Position numbers and translations under genes: made by a program
NCBI RefSeq assembly: GCF_005222845.1
Contig: NZ_STFZ01000034.1
Span: 1-64,000 of the forward strand
DNA length: 64,000 bases
Direction of reading: 5' to 3'
Source: Rhizobium sp. FY34
Lineage (GTDB): Bacteria > Pseudomonadota > Alphaproteobacteria > Rhizobiales > Rhizobiaceae
The notes under the pieces: model-generated
The model's input: the letters and a program-made list of their open reading frames with translations, nothing else
Databases searched by the model: none
Told to the model about the DNA's origin: nothing
Shown here: positions 8,704-17,322 of the stretch, one piece after another
Position numbering within the stretch: position 1 is the stretch's first letter
Layout of the letters: each line of letters opens with the position of its first letter

Positions 8704-8717
8704 CTCGCTATTGCGAG
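8704..8717 (-). promoter_or_regulatory. 5'-leader hairpin overlapping the exporter's ribosome-binding site
   Basis: Read on the minus strand, CTCGC-AATA-GCGAG is a perfect 5-bp stem with a 4-base loop. The 3' arm overlaps the GCGAGG Shine-Dalgarno of the exporter gene. It may lower translation, but no ligand or partner is evident. Confidence 0.4.
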
Positions 8718-8730
8718 AAATCATGTGCTT

Positions 8731-8798
8731 TTGGCATATAAATGTCAATCACAAGCTCCTGCAATTAGCAATAACTTGAATGACAGCATGCATATGCT
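8731..8798. promoter_or_regulatory. Divergent promoter region with two MarR-type dyads
   Basis: TTGGCATATAAATGTCAA (8731-8748) is an 18-bp dyad with one mismatch pair, matching the size and TTG..CAA ends of MarR operators. A second dyad AGCATGCATATGCT (8785-8798) ends 13 bp before the MarR start codon. Binding at these sites could repress both the exporter and the regulator gene. Confidence 0.6.
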
Positions 8799-8811
8799 AT
8801 AGGAAAACATC

Positions 8812-9351
8812 ATGAGCATGGACATGGAAGACGACGAGCGCCCAGATAGCCACCCCGGTGATGAGGATCTGTTCCGCATCGGCCAGGCGCTGACGCGCAT
8901 GCGACTGATGATGGGCCGCCGGGTGATCGGGCGTATTGCCATTGCCCGCGTGGCGCCGGGGCTTGACCTTTCGCAGCTGGATCTTCTGGAAGTGGTTCGC
9001 CGCATTGAGCATGCGGGCGGCGAGGCAACCGTGGGCGCCATTGCCGATGCCATGCGGCTAGACCCCTCGCGCGGCAGCCGGCTGGTGGCCGACATGGTCA
9101 GCCGCGGCATGCTGCGCCGCGATGCCTCACAGGAGGATGGTCGCCGCTCGCTGATCCAGATCACCGGTCACGGCCAGCATTTGCTGAGCGAAATCCGCGT
9201 CGTGAAGCAGGCCGCCATCGAGAACGTGACGCATGACTGGAGCACGGCTGACCGGCACGCTTTTGCCACCCTGTTTGAGCGGTTCATCAACCGTTTCGAG
9301 GAAATTCACCTGCCGGCGGACCGGCAGGAAGACGAGACGCCGGCCGGCTGA
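8812..9351 (+). CDS. MarR-family transcriptional regulator
   Basis: 179 residues with a winged helix-turn-helix. LSQLDLLEVVRRIE..GGEATVGAIADAM is followed by the recognition helix DPSRGSRLVADMVSRGMLRR and the wing QEDGRRSLIQIT. The start ATG at 8812 has AGGAAAA 5-10 bases upstream. It is divergent from the DHA2 exporter, and two dyads lie in the shared region. It most likely represses the exporter until an effector binds. The acidic N-terminal 15 residues (MDMEDDERPDSHPGDED) are longer than in a minimal MarR. Confidence 0.9.
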   Translation: MSMDMEDDERPDSHPGDEDLFRIGQALTRMRLMMGRRVIGRIAIARVAPGLDLSQLDLLEVVRRIEHAGGEATVGAIADAMRLDPSRGSRLVADMVSRGMLRRDASQEDGRRSLIQITGHGQHLLSEIRVVKQAAIENVTHDWSTADRHAFATLFERFINRFEEIHLPADRQEDETPAG

Positions 9352-9376
9352 CGGTCACGAGCACCAGGCCGGTCTT

Positions 9377-10897
9377 TCAGGCGGAAACAGGCTCGCGCGC
9401 CACTTCCAGCGTATCGCGGCCATGCGCCTTTGCCTCATACATGGCCTTGTCGGCACGAGCGAGAAGCTCTTCCGGCGTATTGCCATCGCGCGGAAAGAAG
9501 GCAACGCCCATGCTGCAGGTCGCCTGAAGGCTGCCGCCATCAATCTCCACGGGCTGCGAGATCATGGTGCGGATTTCGCGCAGGCGGCGCAGCACGCTTG
9601 CCTCATCCTGCACGGAATTGGAAAACACGATGGCGAATTCATCGCCGCCAAGCCGCACCACAAGATCGCTCGCCCGGATAGACTGGCTGATGCGCTGCGA
9701 GATCACCTTGAGCAATTCGTCGCCTGCCGCATGGCCATGGGCATCATTGATCTGCTTGAAATTATCAAGATCGATATAGGCGACAGTCACCTTGCGGCTC
9801 TCGCGCCGCGCCGTATGCAGTGCCCGGCTGAACTGCGGCCAGAACAGCGCCCGGTTTGGCAGGCCCGTCAGCGGATCATGATGGGCCATATACTGGATGC
9901 GCTGCTCGTTCATCGCACGCTCGATGGCAATGCCGGCCAGATCGGTCGCCATGCTGGTCACTTCCAGCTCGCGCTCCGTCGGTTCGCGCACCTCGCTCGA
10001 ATAGAGCGCAAAGGTACCGATCACCTGCCGGCTGGTGCCCAGAATGGGCGTGGACCAGCAGGAGCGCAGGCCAAACACGGCAGCGATATCGCGGAAATTC
10101 GCCCAGAGCGGGTCCGTTTCGATATCGCGCACCACGACGCTGGTGCGGCGCCAGGCAGCCGTGCCGCATGAGCCGACGCGCGGCCCCACTTCCAGTCCAT
10201 CGATCAGCTGGGTATAGGTGACAGGCAGCGTCGGCGATGCACCATGGCGCAGACAATTGCCCTCCTCTTCCATCAACAGCACCGAGGCATAGACACCTTC
10301 CAGCTGCTGCTGCACGACATGGCACAGGGTTTCGAGAATGGCCTGCAGCGGGCGCCCGCGCGCCACCATTTCCAGAACGCTCGCATGGCCGCGCTGAAGA
10401 TCCTGCTGGCGCTTGCGCTCGCTGATATCGCGCGACATCACGATAATACCGACCACGGCACCCTGATCATCACGTAGCGGCGTGCGGGTGGTGAGAAGAC
10501 AGATCTGGCGACCATCCGGTGGCGTCAGCAATTCTTCCTGCTCGCGGGTGACGCCGAGCGACATCACTTCCTGCTCGATCTGAAAGCGTTCCTCGGCAAA
10601 TGGCAGATCGTAGAGGTCAAATTCCGTCTTGCCGAACAGGTCCTCGATACGCTGGCAACCGAGCGACGCAAGCGCCGACGCATTGACAAACACGAAGCGG
10701 CCGCGCCTGTCCTTCAGCATCAGAGATTCGGGAAACTGGTCGATCATCGTCTTGGCGTCGAGCGAATGGATCGCCTGCGCCGTATCGCTATCCACAATGT
10801 CGGCAGCCGTGGCGATGCGCACCAGCCGACGACGCAGCTGCGCCAGGGGATCAAGAGATCCGGAAGCATTCACCCTGCCAGCTCTGGCTTCCCTCAT
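9377..10897 (-). CDS. PAS-GAF-GGDEF diguanylate cyclase
   Basis: The start at ATG 10897 (MREARAGRV) is chosen because AAGGAG lies 8 bp upstream; the frame is open to 10969. This gives 506 residues: a short N-terminal helix region, PAS (~45-165, ending VIVMSRDISERK), GAF (~180-325) and GGDEF (~335-500). The active site RLGGDEF is canonical, so synthesis of c-di-GMP is expected. There is no EAL domain, no signal peptide and no membrane helix, so it is a cytoplasmic sensor. What the PAS and GAF domains bind is not visible. It stands alone, tail to tail with the MarR gene. Confidence 0.92.
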   Translation of the reverse strand: MREARAGRVNASGSLDPLAQLRRRLVRIATAADIVDSDTAQAIHSLDAKTMIDQFPESLMLKDRRGRFVFVNASALASLGCQRIEDLFGKTEFDLYDLPFAEERFQIEQEVMSLGVTREQEELLTPPDGRQICLLTTRTPLRDDQGAVVGIIVMSRDISERKRQQDLQRGHASVLEMVARGRPLQAILETLCHVVQQQLEGVYASVLLMEEEGNCLRHGASPTLPVTYTQLIDGLEVGPRVGSCGTAAWRRTSVVVRDIETDPLWANFRDIAAVFGLRSCWSTPILGTSRQVIGTFALYSSEVREPTERELEVTSMATDLAGIAIERAMNEQRIQYMAHHDPLTGLPNRALFWPQFSRALHTARRESRKVTVAYIDLDNFKQINDAHGHAAGDELLKVISQRISQSIRASDLVVRLGGDEFAIVFSNSVQDEASVLRRLREIRTMISQPVEIDGGSLQATCSMGVAFFPRDGNTPEELLARADKAMYEAKAHGRDTLEVAREPVSA

Positions 10898-11150
10898 CCA
10901 CGTATCTCCTTGCGCACGCACTGGCCGGACGAGAAAAAAAACGCCCATCTGCCGTGCTCCCCCAATCATTGGGATCTCGAACTTAAGCTATCGCTGTCGC
11001 CGCTCAAGGCAGAATGGGGTAGAAAGCCTTCTCTTTGCTTAATTTTCACGTGCATTTCCTTACCAAATTGCACTTCTTATGACGCGCTTTATGCGTGAAT
11101 GTGCCGGACTGGCACATGGCGTTTGGCACGATTCGTGCTCTATTGGTTGC

Positions 11151-12533
11151 ATGAGTGACACTTTTCTTCTTTCCAGACGCCGGACCCTGCTGCTGGCTGC
11201 AAGCCTGTGCAGCCTGCCACTGATTCGTGCGCAAGCCGCACCGCGCGGCACGCTCTCCAGCGGTGATCTGCGCAACCCTGTCGATGCCGCACAGTATAGC
11301 GTGACGCCGGGCACAAACGAGATGACCGGCACGAGGCTTGCCGCCTTTCTGAAGAAGGCTGCCGGTGATAACAGGCCGGTCTTCCTGCCGCCCGGCACCT
11401 ATCCGATCTCGCGTCTCGATCTTCCCGACAATGTCCGCATCACCGGCGTGCCAGGCGCCTCGCGCCTTCTCTATTCCGGGGACGGCACGATGCTGCGCGC
11501 CGATGGGCTGCGGCGGGTGGAACTGACCAATCTGGTCATCGATGGCGCCAATCGCACTCTATCCGGTGAGACATCCGGCCTCATCCAGGCGCGCAGTGTC
11601 GGCGAACTCATCATCAGCAATTGCGATATTCTCGGTGCATCCAAGACGGCGCTGCATGTGGAACGCTCAAGCGCAGGCATCGAGGGCAACCGCATTTCGG
11701 GCGCAGCAGAATACGGGCTCTATGCCGTGGAGGGGCGCGCCACGACGATTGCCGACAATGAGGTGAGTGCCTGCGGCAATGGCGGCATCCTGATCCATCG
11801 CTGGACGAAGGGCCATGACGGCACGGTGGTGCGCGACAACCGCATTGCCAGCACCGGCGCGACGCGCGGCGGCACCGGACCATTCGGCAATGCCATCAAC
11901 CTTTATCGCGCCGACAATGTGCGGGTGGCCGGCAACCAGATTTCCGGCAGCGCCTTTTCCGCCATCCGCGCCAATGCCGCTTCTAATGTGCAGATCAGCG
12001 ACAATCACTGCCTCTCCTCCGGCGAAACGGCGATCTATTCGGAATTCGGCTTTGAAGGCGCCATGGTGAGCGGCAATCTGGTGGATGGCGGCGCCAACGG
12101 CATTTCCGTCGTCAATTTCGATAGCGGCGGGCGGCTGGCAACGATTGCCAACAATATGGTGCGCAATATCTCCGACCAGGGCCCTTACGTGCACGACAAT
12201 GTCGGTTTCGGCTATGGCATTGCAGCCGAGGCCGATGCCGTTATTTCCGGCAATGTGGTGGAGGGTGTGGCCCGCTTCGGCATGCTGATCGGCTGGGGGC
12301 CCTATCTGCGCAATCTGCTGGTGTCGGGCAATATGATCCGCGAGGCGCAGACCGGCATGGCGGTCTCCGTGGTCGAAGGCGCCGGCCAGGCGCTGATTGC
12401 CAATAACCTGTTTGACCGCACGCCAAACGGCGCCATCATCGGCTATCGCTGGCATGATGCGACGAGTGGCGACCTGGTGGACGGCTCAACCCGCTACAAG
12501 CACCTGACGCTGAGCGGAAACCGGCGTGCCTGA
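11151..12533 (+). CDS. Tat-exported right-handed beta-helix protein (TIGR03808-like)
   Basis: 460 residues from ATG 11151. The N-terminus LSRRRTLLLAASLCSLPLIRAQA is a twin-arginine signal. The body consists of repeated parallel beta-helix turns (e.g. NLVIDGANRTL, NCDILGASKTALHV, NRISGAAEYGLYAV, NEVSACGNGGILI, NMVRNISDQGPY), as in pectate-lyase-like folds. The layout matches the 'twin-arg-translocated repeat protein' family TIGR03808, whose function is unknown and which is found in Rhizobiales. An upstream in-frame ATG at 11079 would bury the signal and is rejected. Carbohydrate binding or cleavage is plausible for the fold but unproven. Confidence 0.88.
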   Translation: MSDTFLLSRRRTLLLAASLCSLPLIRAQAAPRGTLSSGDLRNPVDAAQYSVTPGTNEMTGTRLAAFLKKAAGDNRPVFLPPGTYPISRLDLPDNVRITGVPGASRLLYSGDGTMLRADGLRRVELTNLVIDGANRTLSGETSGLIQARSVGELIISNCDILGASKTALHVERSSAGIEGNRISGAAEYGLYAVEGRATTIADNEVSACGNGGILIHRWTKGHDGTVVRDNRIASTGATRGGTGPFGNAINLYRADNVRVAGNQISGSAFSAIRANAASNVQISDNHCLSSGETAIYSEFGFEGAMVSGNLVDGGANGISVVNFDSGGRLATIANNMVRNISDQGPYVHDNVGFGYGIAAEADAVISGNVVEGVARFGMLIGWGPYLRNLLVSGNMIREAQTGMAVSVVEGAGQALIANNLFDRTPNGAIIGYRWHDATSGDLVDGSTRYKHLTLSGNRRA

Positions 12534-12668
12534 CAGTTCATGACACTGATTGGCGGGGGCGGGCCTCGTCCCATCAGAAAAATTCATGGAAAGCCATCGT
12601 GAAACCGTCTTCTCGCCGCCTTCAACGGTCACTAGGTTTTGCCGCATCCGCAAACAGGAACGACCTTC

Positions 12669-13334
12669 ATGCTGACGATCTATGGTGCCTATCGCTCGCG
12701 TGCGACCCGCACGCTCTGGCTTGCCGACGAACTGGGCCTTGCCTATGCCCATGTCCCGGTATTGCAGGCAAAGCGCCTGGAAGATCCGCTTGCCGCGGAT
12801 GCGCCGATCAACACGCTCTCGCCAGCCTTTCTCGCCATCAACCCGATGGGCAGCATTCCCTCGATCGATGACGGCGGCGTCATCCTGCATGAATCGCTGG
12901 CCATCAACCTCTACCTTGCCAAGAAACAGGGCGGGCCGATGGCGCCGCAGGATCTCGCTGAAGAGGCTGCCATGATGCAATGGTCGCTGTTTGCCGCCAC
13001 CGAAATCGAAGCAACGGCCTTGAAGATTTCCTTCGCCTCGCTTGCCGAACAGACCGACGAGACGAAGGCCGTGATCGAGGTTGCCGCCCGCAGCCTGAAG
13101 CGGCCCTTCGACGTGCTGGAACAGCATCTGACGGGCAAGACCTGGATGATCGGCGAGCGTTTTACCGTGGCCGATATCAACCTGGCCGAAATCGTGCGCT
13201 ACGCGCAAGCGCATGCGCCGCTGTTTGCCGCGCGCCCGGCGCTAAAAGCCTGGCTGGAGCGCGCCCAGGCCCGCCCGGCCTTCAAGGCAATGTGGGACAA
13301 GCGCCTGGCCGAACCGGCCACCGGCCCGGTGTGA
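12669..13334 (+). CDS. Glutathione S-transferase family protein (1)
   Basis: 221 residues from ATG 12669, preceded by AGGA about 10 bp upstream. The N-terminal thioredoxin-like domain reads MLTIYGAYRSRATRTLWLAD, with the cis-Pro region NPMGSIPSID and the ESLAINLYLA helix typical of GSTs. The C-terminal helical domain holds the N-capping motif FTVADINLAEIV. It conjugates or reduces substrates with glutathione; the class and substrate cannot be set. The frame is open upstream to 12639. Confidence 0.9.
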   Translation: MLTIYGAYRSRATRTLWLADELGLAYAHVPVLQAKRLEDPLAADAPINTLSPAFLAINPMGSIPSIDDGGVILHESLAINLYLAKKQGGPMAPQDLAEEAAMMQWSLFAATEIEATALKISFASLAEQTDETKAVIEVAARSLKRPFDVLEQHLTGKTWMIGERFTVADINLAEIVRYAQAHAPLFAARPALKAWLERAQARPAFKAMWDKRLAEPATGPV

Positions 13335-13372
13335 GCCGAGGCGGGGTTTAAACGCCCCTTGTTGATAGGCCG

Positions 13373-13406
13373 CTCCATAAGTGCTATGAATGTAGCACTT
13401 ATGGAG
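13373..13406. promoter_or_regulatory. Perfect 14-bp inverted repeat, operator of the mazEF-type module
   Basis: The arms CTCCATAAGTGCTA (13373-13386) and TAGCACTTATGGAG (13393-13406) are exact reverse complements with a 6-bp centre. The repeat ends 8 bp before the antitoxin ATG. The near-symmetry and position are typical of an autorepressor site for an AbrB/MazE-type antitoxin. Confidence 0.8.
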
Positions 13407-13414
13407 AAAACCCC

Positions 13415-13678
13415 ATGGCCAATACCGTCAAGATCCGCCGCCAGGGCGGCGCCACCGTGTTCAGTATTCCGCCGGCGCTGATGAAGATGATGGGTGCCGA
13501 TGTCGGCACGGAACTGACGCTTTCGGTGGATAACGGGTCCTTGGTGGCCACCCCCAGCCTGCCTCGCAAACGCTACACATTGGCAGAGCTTCTCGAAGGC
13601 GCCGACGAGATGGCCGCCCTCAACAAGCAGGCGGGCGCCTGGGAGACAGTGTCCCCGCTTGGCAATGAGTTGCCCTGA
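13415..13678 (+). CDS. mazE: MazE/PemI-like antitoxin (AbrB/SpoVT fold)
   Basis: 87 residues with an N-terminal AbrB/MazE DNA-binding domain (VKIRRQGGATVFSIPPALMKMMG) and an acidic C-terminal tail for toxin binding. It follows a perfect inverted repeat (13373-13406), the likely operator. Its TGA stop overlaps the ATG of the toxin gene by one base, so translation is coupled. Length is normal for PemI/ChpI-type antitoxins. Confidence 0.9.
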   Translation: MANTVKIRRQGGATVFSIPPALMKMMGADVGTELTLSVDNGSLVATPSLPRKRYTLAELLEGADEMAALNKQAGAWETVSPLGNELP

Positions 13679-14037
13679 TGGTGCGCAGCACTGTGCCAAA
13701 ACGCGGCGATGTCTATGTCGTCGATCTCAACCCGGTGATCGGCCGCAAAATGCGCGATGAACACCGGTGCGTGGTGATCACGCCCGCCGAGATCAACGCC
13801 ATCGGCATGTGTCTCGTCGTGCCGGTCACCAGCGGCGGCCAGTTCATCCGCACCGTCGGGCTTGCGGTCAATATTTCCGGGCACAAGACGACCGGCATTG
13901 CCGTATGCAACCAGGTGCGCGGCATGGATATTGCCGAGCGCGTGCGCCAGAAGAGCGCCCGCCATGTGGAAACGCTGGACGAGGCCACGGTGGACGAGAT
14001 CGCAGCCCGCGTTACCAGCATGATCGACCCGGCGTAA
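13678..14037 (+). CDS. mazF: PemK/MazF-family endoribonuclease toxin
   Basis: 119 residues with the MazF signature near the N-terminus (KRGDVYVVDLNPVIGRKMRDEHRCVVI). Further on are the PVTSGG and GIAVCNQVRGMDIAERV blocks that contribute to the RNA-binding dimer groove. It is translationally coupled to the antitoxin. It is expected to cleave mRNA at short sequence motifs, but the recognition site is unknown. No damage to the gene is visible. Confidence 0.92.
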   Translation: MVRSTVPKRGDVYVVDLNPVIGRKMRDEHRCVVITPAEINAIGMCLVVPVTSGGQFIRTVGLAVNISGHKTTGIAVCNQVRGMDIAERVRQKSARHVETLDEATVDEIAARVTSMIDPA

Positions 14038-14073
14038 TACTGGGCTGGTACTGGCCAAACATACCCCGGCCCC

Positions 14074-14694
14074 TCAGAGGCCGGCCCTCACCTCCCGCGC
14101 CGGGCGGTTGGATGGCCGTGGCGGTATGCTTGCCCGTCTTTTCGCCTCCAGATGACGGATAAGTGCCGTCGCTTGCGCCGGCGGGCGGGTCTCGATCCGC
14201 CGATAGACCCGGCAATCGGTGGAGCGGGAGACCATGCCCCAGTCGATAAGTTCGCGGCGGATCAACACGTGATCGCCAAAGCCGTTCAAGCGCTTGAGGA
14301 TGGCATTCACCTCGGGCTCGGTGAGATCACGTCTGGCCGGAAGCGCGGCCCAGAACCACCAGAGCACCAACCTCTGCTGCGCGGTCTTGCCCGGCCAGCG
14401 GGTCAGAACGCCATCGACATCAAAGCAGCGGGCCACCTGCTCGATCCTTTTGTGATCGACCGGTTCCGGCTCAGCGGGTTGCTGCGTGGCGGCAAGCCTC
14501 GCCTCGGCAGCTTGCGCGGCCTTCAGGTGCTGGAAATTGCGAAAGCCCGCGCCGCGCGCCAGCATGTTCAACAGTTCCACATGGCTGGGAGAGGCTGAGC
14601 CCAGCAGCGTCTGGCGCGCATCCAGTTCGCGTCGAAGGGTTTTTGCCAGCGCCGAGACATCCGGCACCAGGATGGAAAGCATGGTTTTCGACAT
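14074..14694 (-). CDS. DUF2087-domain protein
   Basis: 206 residues from ATG 14694, chosen because GAGG lies about 10 bp upstream (an in-frame start at 14766 is weaker). The N-terminal ~70 residues (MLARGAGFRNFQHLKA) look like the glyoxalase-related 'GxRNFQ' segment of these proteins. Residues ~90-170 match DUF2087: FDVDGVLTRWPGKTAQQRLV, then TEPEVNAIL, FGDHVLIRRELIDWGMVSR and YRRI. DUF2087 often sits at the end of transcription regulators and forms a winged-helix-like fold. A regulatory role is possible but unproven. The C-terminus is rich in Arg and Pro. Confidence 0.8.
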   Translation of the reverse strand: MSKTMLSILVPDVSALAKTLRRELDARQTLLGSASPSHVELLNMLARGAGFRNFQHLKAAQAAEARLAATQQPAEPEPVDHKRIEQVARCFDVDGVLTRWPGKTAQQRLVLWWFWAALPARRDLTEPEVNAILKRLNGFGDHVLIRRELIDWGMVSRSTDCRVYRRIETRPPAQATALIRHLEAKRRASIPPRPSNRPAREVRAGL

Positions 14695-14861
14695 CGGTTC
14701 ATCCTCGATATCGTGCCGATTTTCATCGTCGGTGGTCACCGTCTTCCGACCCGGCACGAGGGACAAGCCTGTCGTTGCGGAGGGATTGATCCTGCAGGTT
14801 TAGCTCCTGACTCGAAGGTCAGGCGGTGACGCCTGGGTGAACTGCAGACCGTGTGAAAGCG

Positions 14862-15785
14862 TTACCGCTCGGCAAGTCCGACGTCAAGCGCTGCCCATTC
14901 GGCCATTGCCTCGTCCAGTTCCTGGCGCAGCCATGCCTCGAACACCCGTACCTTGTGCGGCCGCCGTGCCCCTGCCCGTGTGACCAGATAATGGCCCATG
15001 CCCGTTGGCGCCTCAATGCCGAAGGGCACGACGAGGCAGTTTTGCTTGACCGCAGACAGCGCCAGCAGCCGCCAGGCGAGCATGACGCCTTGGCCGGCAA
15101 TCGCCGCCTCCATGGCCAGAGAGGCTTCGCTGAACACGTGGCGCGGTTTGACTTCATGGCCCTGCAAGCCGGCTTTTTCGAGCCAGACATCCCAGGGGAA
15201 CATCGCATGCCCGTCCATCAGCACCGGCAGTTTCAAAATGTCAGCGGGCTGCCTCAGCCCTGCGACAAGTGAGGGCGCACAGACGGGAAACACTGTCTGC
15301 GCCAACAGAAGATCAGCCTCCACTCCCGGCCAGTCACCGCGCCCGACGCGAATGCCGAGATCCACATCATCGCGCGAAAAATCGACAAGCCGCGCACTGG
15401 CATCGAGCCGCAGCCGAAGATCCGGATGGCGGGCGGTAAACCGGTCTATGCGCGGCAGGATGAAGCGCCCGGCAAACACCGGCGCAACCGAGACCGTCAG
15501 CAGCGTATCATCCGGGGTCCGGCCGATGGCAACGGCTTCCGACAGCGCCTGAAAGCCCTGGCTCAACCGGGCGATCAGCGGCGCGCTGCCCTCCACCGGC
15601 ACCAGGCCTTTCGGCGTGCGGGCAAAGATTGGCCGACCCAGTTGCGCCTCGGCCTTGATCACCTGCTGGCTAACCGCACCAAGCGTGACGCCGAGTTCGT
15701 CTGCTGCCGCCTGTAGCGAGCCGAGACGCGCGACGCTTTCCAGCGCCCGAAGGCCGTTCAAATGCACACGATTGAGGTTTTGCAT
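14862..15785 (-). CDS. LysR-family transcriptional regulator (GcvA-like)
   Basis: 307 residues. The N-terminal winged HTH reads LNGLRALESVARLGSLQAAADELGVTLGAVSQQV, followed by a LysR substrate-binding domain. The early GLVPVEGSAPLIARLSQGF segment is common in GcvA-like members. An inverted repeat GCATATAG-N5-CTATATGC overlaps its start codon and is probably its autoregulatory site. The divergent neighbour is a small protein of unknown function; the real target genes are unknown. Confidence 0.9.
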   Translation of the reverse strand: MQNLNRVHLNGLRALESVARLGSLQAAADELGVTLGAVSQQVIKAEAQLGRPIFARTPKGLVPVEGSAPLIARLSQGFQALSEAVAIGRTPDDTLLTVSVAPVFAGRFILPRIDRFTARHPDLRLRLDASARLVDFSRDDVDLGIRVGRGDWPGVEADLLLAQTVFPVCAPSLVAGLRQPADILKLPVLMDGHAMFPWDVWLEKAGLQGHEVKPRHVFSEASLAMEAAIAGQGVMLAWRLLALSAVKQNCLVVPFGIEAPTGMGHYLVTRAGARRPHKVRVFEAWLRQELDEAMAEWAALDVGLAER

Positions 15786-15802
15786 ATAGATAACCTATAT
15801 GC
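15782..15802. promoter_or_regulatory. LysR-type dyad overlapping the regulator start codon
   Basis: GCATATAG (15782-15789) and CTATATGC (15795-15802) are perfect 8-bp arms around ATAAC. It fits a LysR T-N11-A type box. It lies between lysR and the divergent small gene and overlaps the lysR ATG. Confidence 0.6.
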
Positions 15803-15886
15803 CCATCCTGAATTCATCAATGGAACATGGTCGCCTAAAGGCAGATAAACACCTTGCAAATACAATCTGTTTGCGAGGTATCCACG

Positions 15887-16099
15887 ATGGCATTGCTACA
15901 AGTTCTCACGGAATTCATGGCCTGGGCGCAGCGTCTGGACAGCGACAATCCCGCAGACCTGCAACAACAGCAGGAGATTGCGCGGATGGACCAGCGCCAA
16001 CTGGCCGATCTGCCGCTTGCGCCATCCGGTCACGCGAGCTTTCAGGCGGAACCGCCGGCTGCGGCGATGACAACGCCGCAGCTTCTGCTTTGCGCCTGA
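15887..16099 (+). CDS. Small protein of unknown function, divergent from lysR
   Basis: 70 residues from ATG 15887, with GAGG 9 bp upstream (GCGAGGTATCCACG-ATG). The sequence begins MALLQVLTEFMAWAQRLDSD and contains an Asp/Gln-rich middle (DLQQQQEIARMDQRQLADL). There is no signal or membrane segment. The Gln-rich helix resembles small cytoplasmic rhizobial proteins in character, but I do not recognise a family. Divergence from a LysR gene across a shared dyad suggests it may be that regulator's target. Confidence 0.5.
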   Translation: MALLQVLTEFMAWAQRLDSDNPADLQQQQEIARMDQRQLADLPLAPSGHASFQAEPPAAAMTTPQLLLCA

Positions 16100-16108
16100 A
16101 GGAAAGCT

Positions 16109-16729
16109 TTACGCCGCCGCCTCGTCGGCCAGCGCCTTTTGCACCGACGCACGCGCGCTCATACGCTCAAAATGCGCCTTCACCTTGGGAAATTCGTTGA
16201 TATCGACGCCATCGCCCGCAAGCCAGGTTTCCATGACGAAGAGATAGATATCGGCGATGGTGAACTCACCGCCCATCACCCAGCTCCCGTCCTGAAGGTC
16301 GGCTTCGATGAGCTGGAAGCAATCGCGCATGGTGGCCGGCACCTTGCGCTTCATATCCTCGATCGAGCCTGGCTCATCGGCCCAGCGGCTGGCACGCCGT
16401 CCATGCGCGTGGTTGACATGCACGGTGGAGGCGATGAAGCTGTTGAAGGCCTGCACCCTGGCAAGGCCAAAGGGATCGGCAGGCACAAGCTTCTTCTCCG
16501 GCGCCATTTGCGCGATGAAGGTGAGAATGGCCGGGCTTTCGCTCAGCGTGCCTTGGTCCGTGACCAGCGCCGGCACGCGGCCCTTGGGGTTCACCTTCAA
16601 AAAGTCCGGCGAGCGCTGCTCGTTTTCAGCAAATTTCAGCCGCTTGAGCTCAAAGGACAGACCGGCCTCGATCAGCGCGATATGGCTGGCCAGCGAACAG
16701 GCGCCGGGTGAAAAGAAAAGCGTGTACAT
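16109..16729 (-). CDS. Glutathione S-transferase family protein (2)
   Basis: 206 residues from ATG 16729 (MYTLFFSPGACSLASHIALIEAG). This N-terminus, with Cys and Ser at the active-site helix, is typical of beta-class GSTs such as GstA. NPKGRVPALVTDQGTLSESPAIL forms the GSH-binding part, and FTIADIYLFV is the C-domain capping motif. The frame is open to 17179, but that region does not look like protein and overlaps a divergent gene. It likely functions in detoxification; the substrate is unknown. Confidence 0.92.
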   Translation of the reverse strand: MYTLFFSPGACSLASHIALIEAGLSFELKRLKFAENEQRSPDFLKVNPKGRVPALVTDQGTLSESPAILTFIAQMAPEKKLVPADPFGLARVQAFNSFIASTVHVNHAHGRRASRWADEPGSIEDMKRKVPATMRDCFQLIEADLQDGSWVMGGEFTIADIYLFVMETWLAGDGVDINEFPKVKAHFERMSARASVQKALADEAAA

Positions 16730-16879
16730 GGGAAAATCCTCTATTGTGTGGCCATTGATAGCCGATGCCAGCGCCAAGGCAAGCCGCGGACAGGCGGCAA
16801 ATGGGGGTATTCGGGGCGGACTGATCCAGCTGCGACGTGATGGCGTAAGGGAACTGGAAACCAAAACCGGAGCAAAAAG

Positions 16880-17302
16880 ATGCCAGAGATCTCCCTGCAC
16901 CGCGCCATGCAAGCCCTGGCCGCCCTTTGCCTGCCGCTTGCCATGGCCTTTCCCGTAAATTCTGCTGCGGCAGAGCAGAGTTTTACCGCGTCCGACATCC
17001 AGAAGCTGATCGTCGGCAAGCGCATCTATCTGGCAGCCCCGCTCGGCGGCGAATTTCCGCTCAACTATCGCCGTTCGGGCGTGGTCGACGGATCCGGCGA
17101 GGCCGTTGGTCTCGGGCGGCTGGCAAAGCCCAATGACACCGGCAAGTGGTGGATCAAGAACGACCGGCTCTGCCAGCAATTCACCACCTGGTACAAGGGG
17201 GCGCCCATGTGCTTCGAGCTGATCCGGACCGGCGAGACGACGCTGAAATGGATCCGCGACAATGGCCAGACGGGCACGGCACGCATTGGCGAGAGCATTT
17301 GA
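16880..17302 (+). CDS. Small secreted protein of unknown function
   Basis: 140 residues with a clear signal peptide (about 1-31, ending NSAAA-EQ). The mature part has two cysteines (DRLCQQF and PMCFEL), which could form a disulfide, and repeated beta-strand-like segments (GKRIYLAAPLGGEFPLNYR, KWWIKNDRLC). Small rhizobial periplasmic proteins such as DUF995 have a similar W..DRLC..C pattern, but I cannot confirm membership. It is divergent from the GST gene and followed by an inverted REP doublet. Confidence 0.7.
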   Translation: MPEISLHRAMQALAALCLPLAMAFPVNSAAAEQSFTASDIQKLIVGKRIYLAAPLGGEFPLNYRRSGVVDGSGEAVGLGRLAKPNDTGKWWIKNDRLCQQFTTWYKGAPMCFELIRTGETTLKWIRDNGQTGTARIGESI

Positions 17303-17322
17303 TTGGATTGTTCCTCAAGACA

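Noticed and set aside
11110..11140. Possible sigma54 promoter (TGGCACG-N4-GTGCT) before the beta-helix gene
   Set aside because: The -12 element has a mismatch and the expected transcription start would fall on the start codon, leaving no leader. A chance match is likelier.
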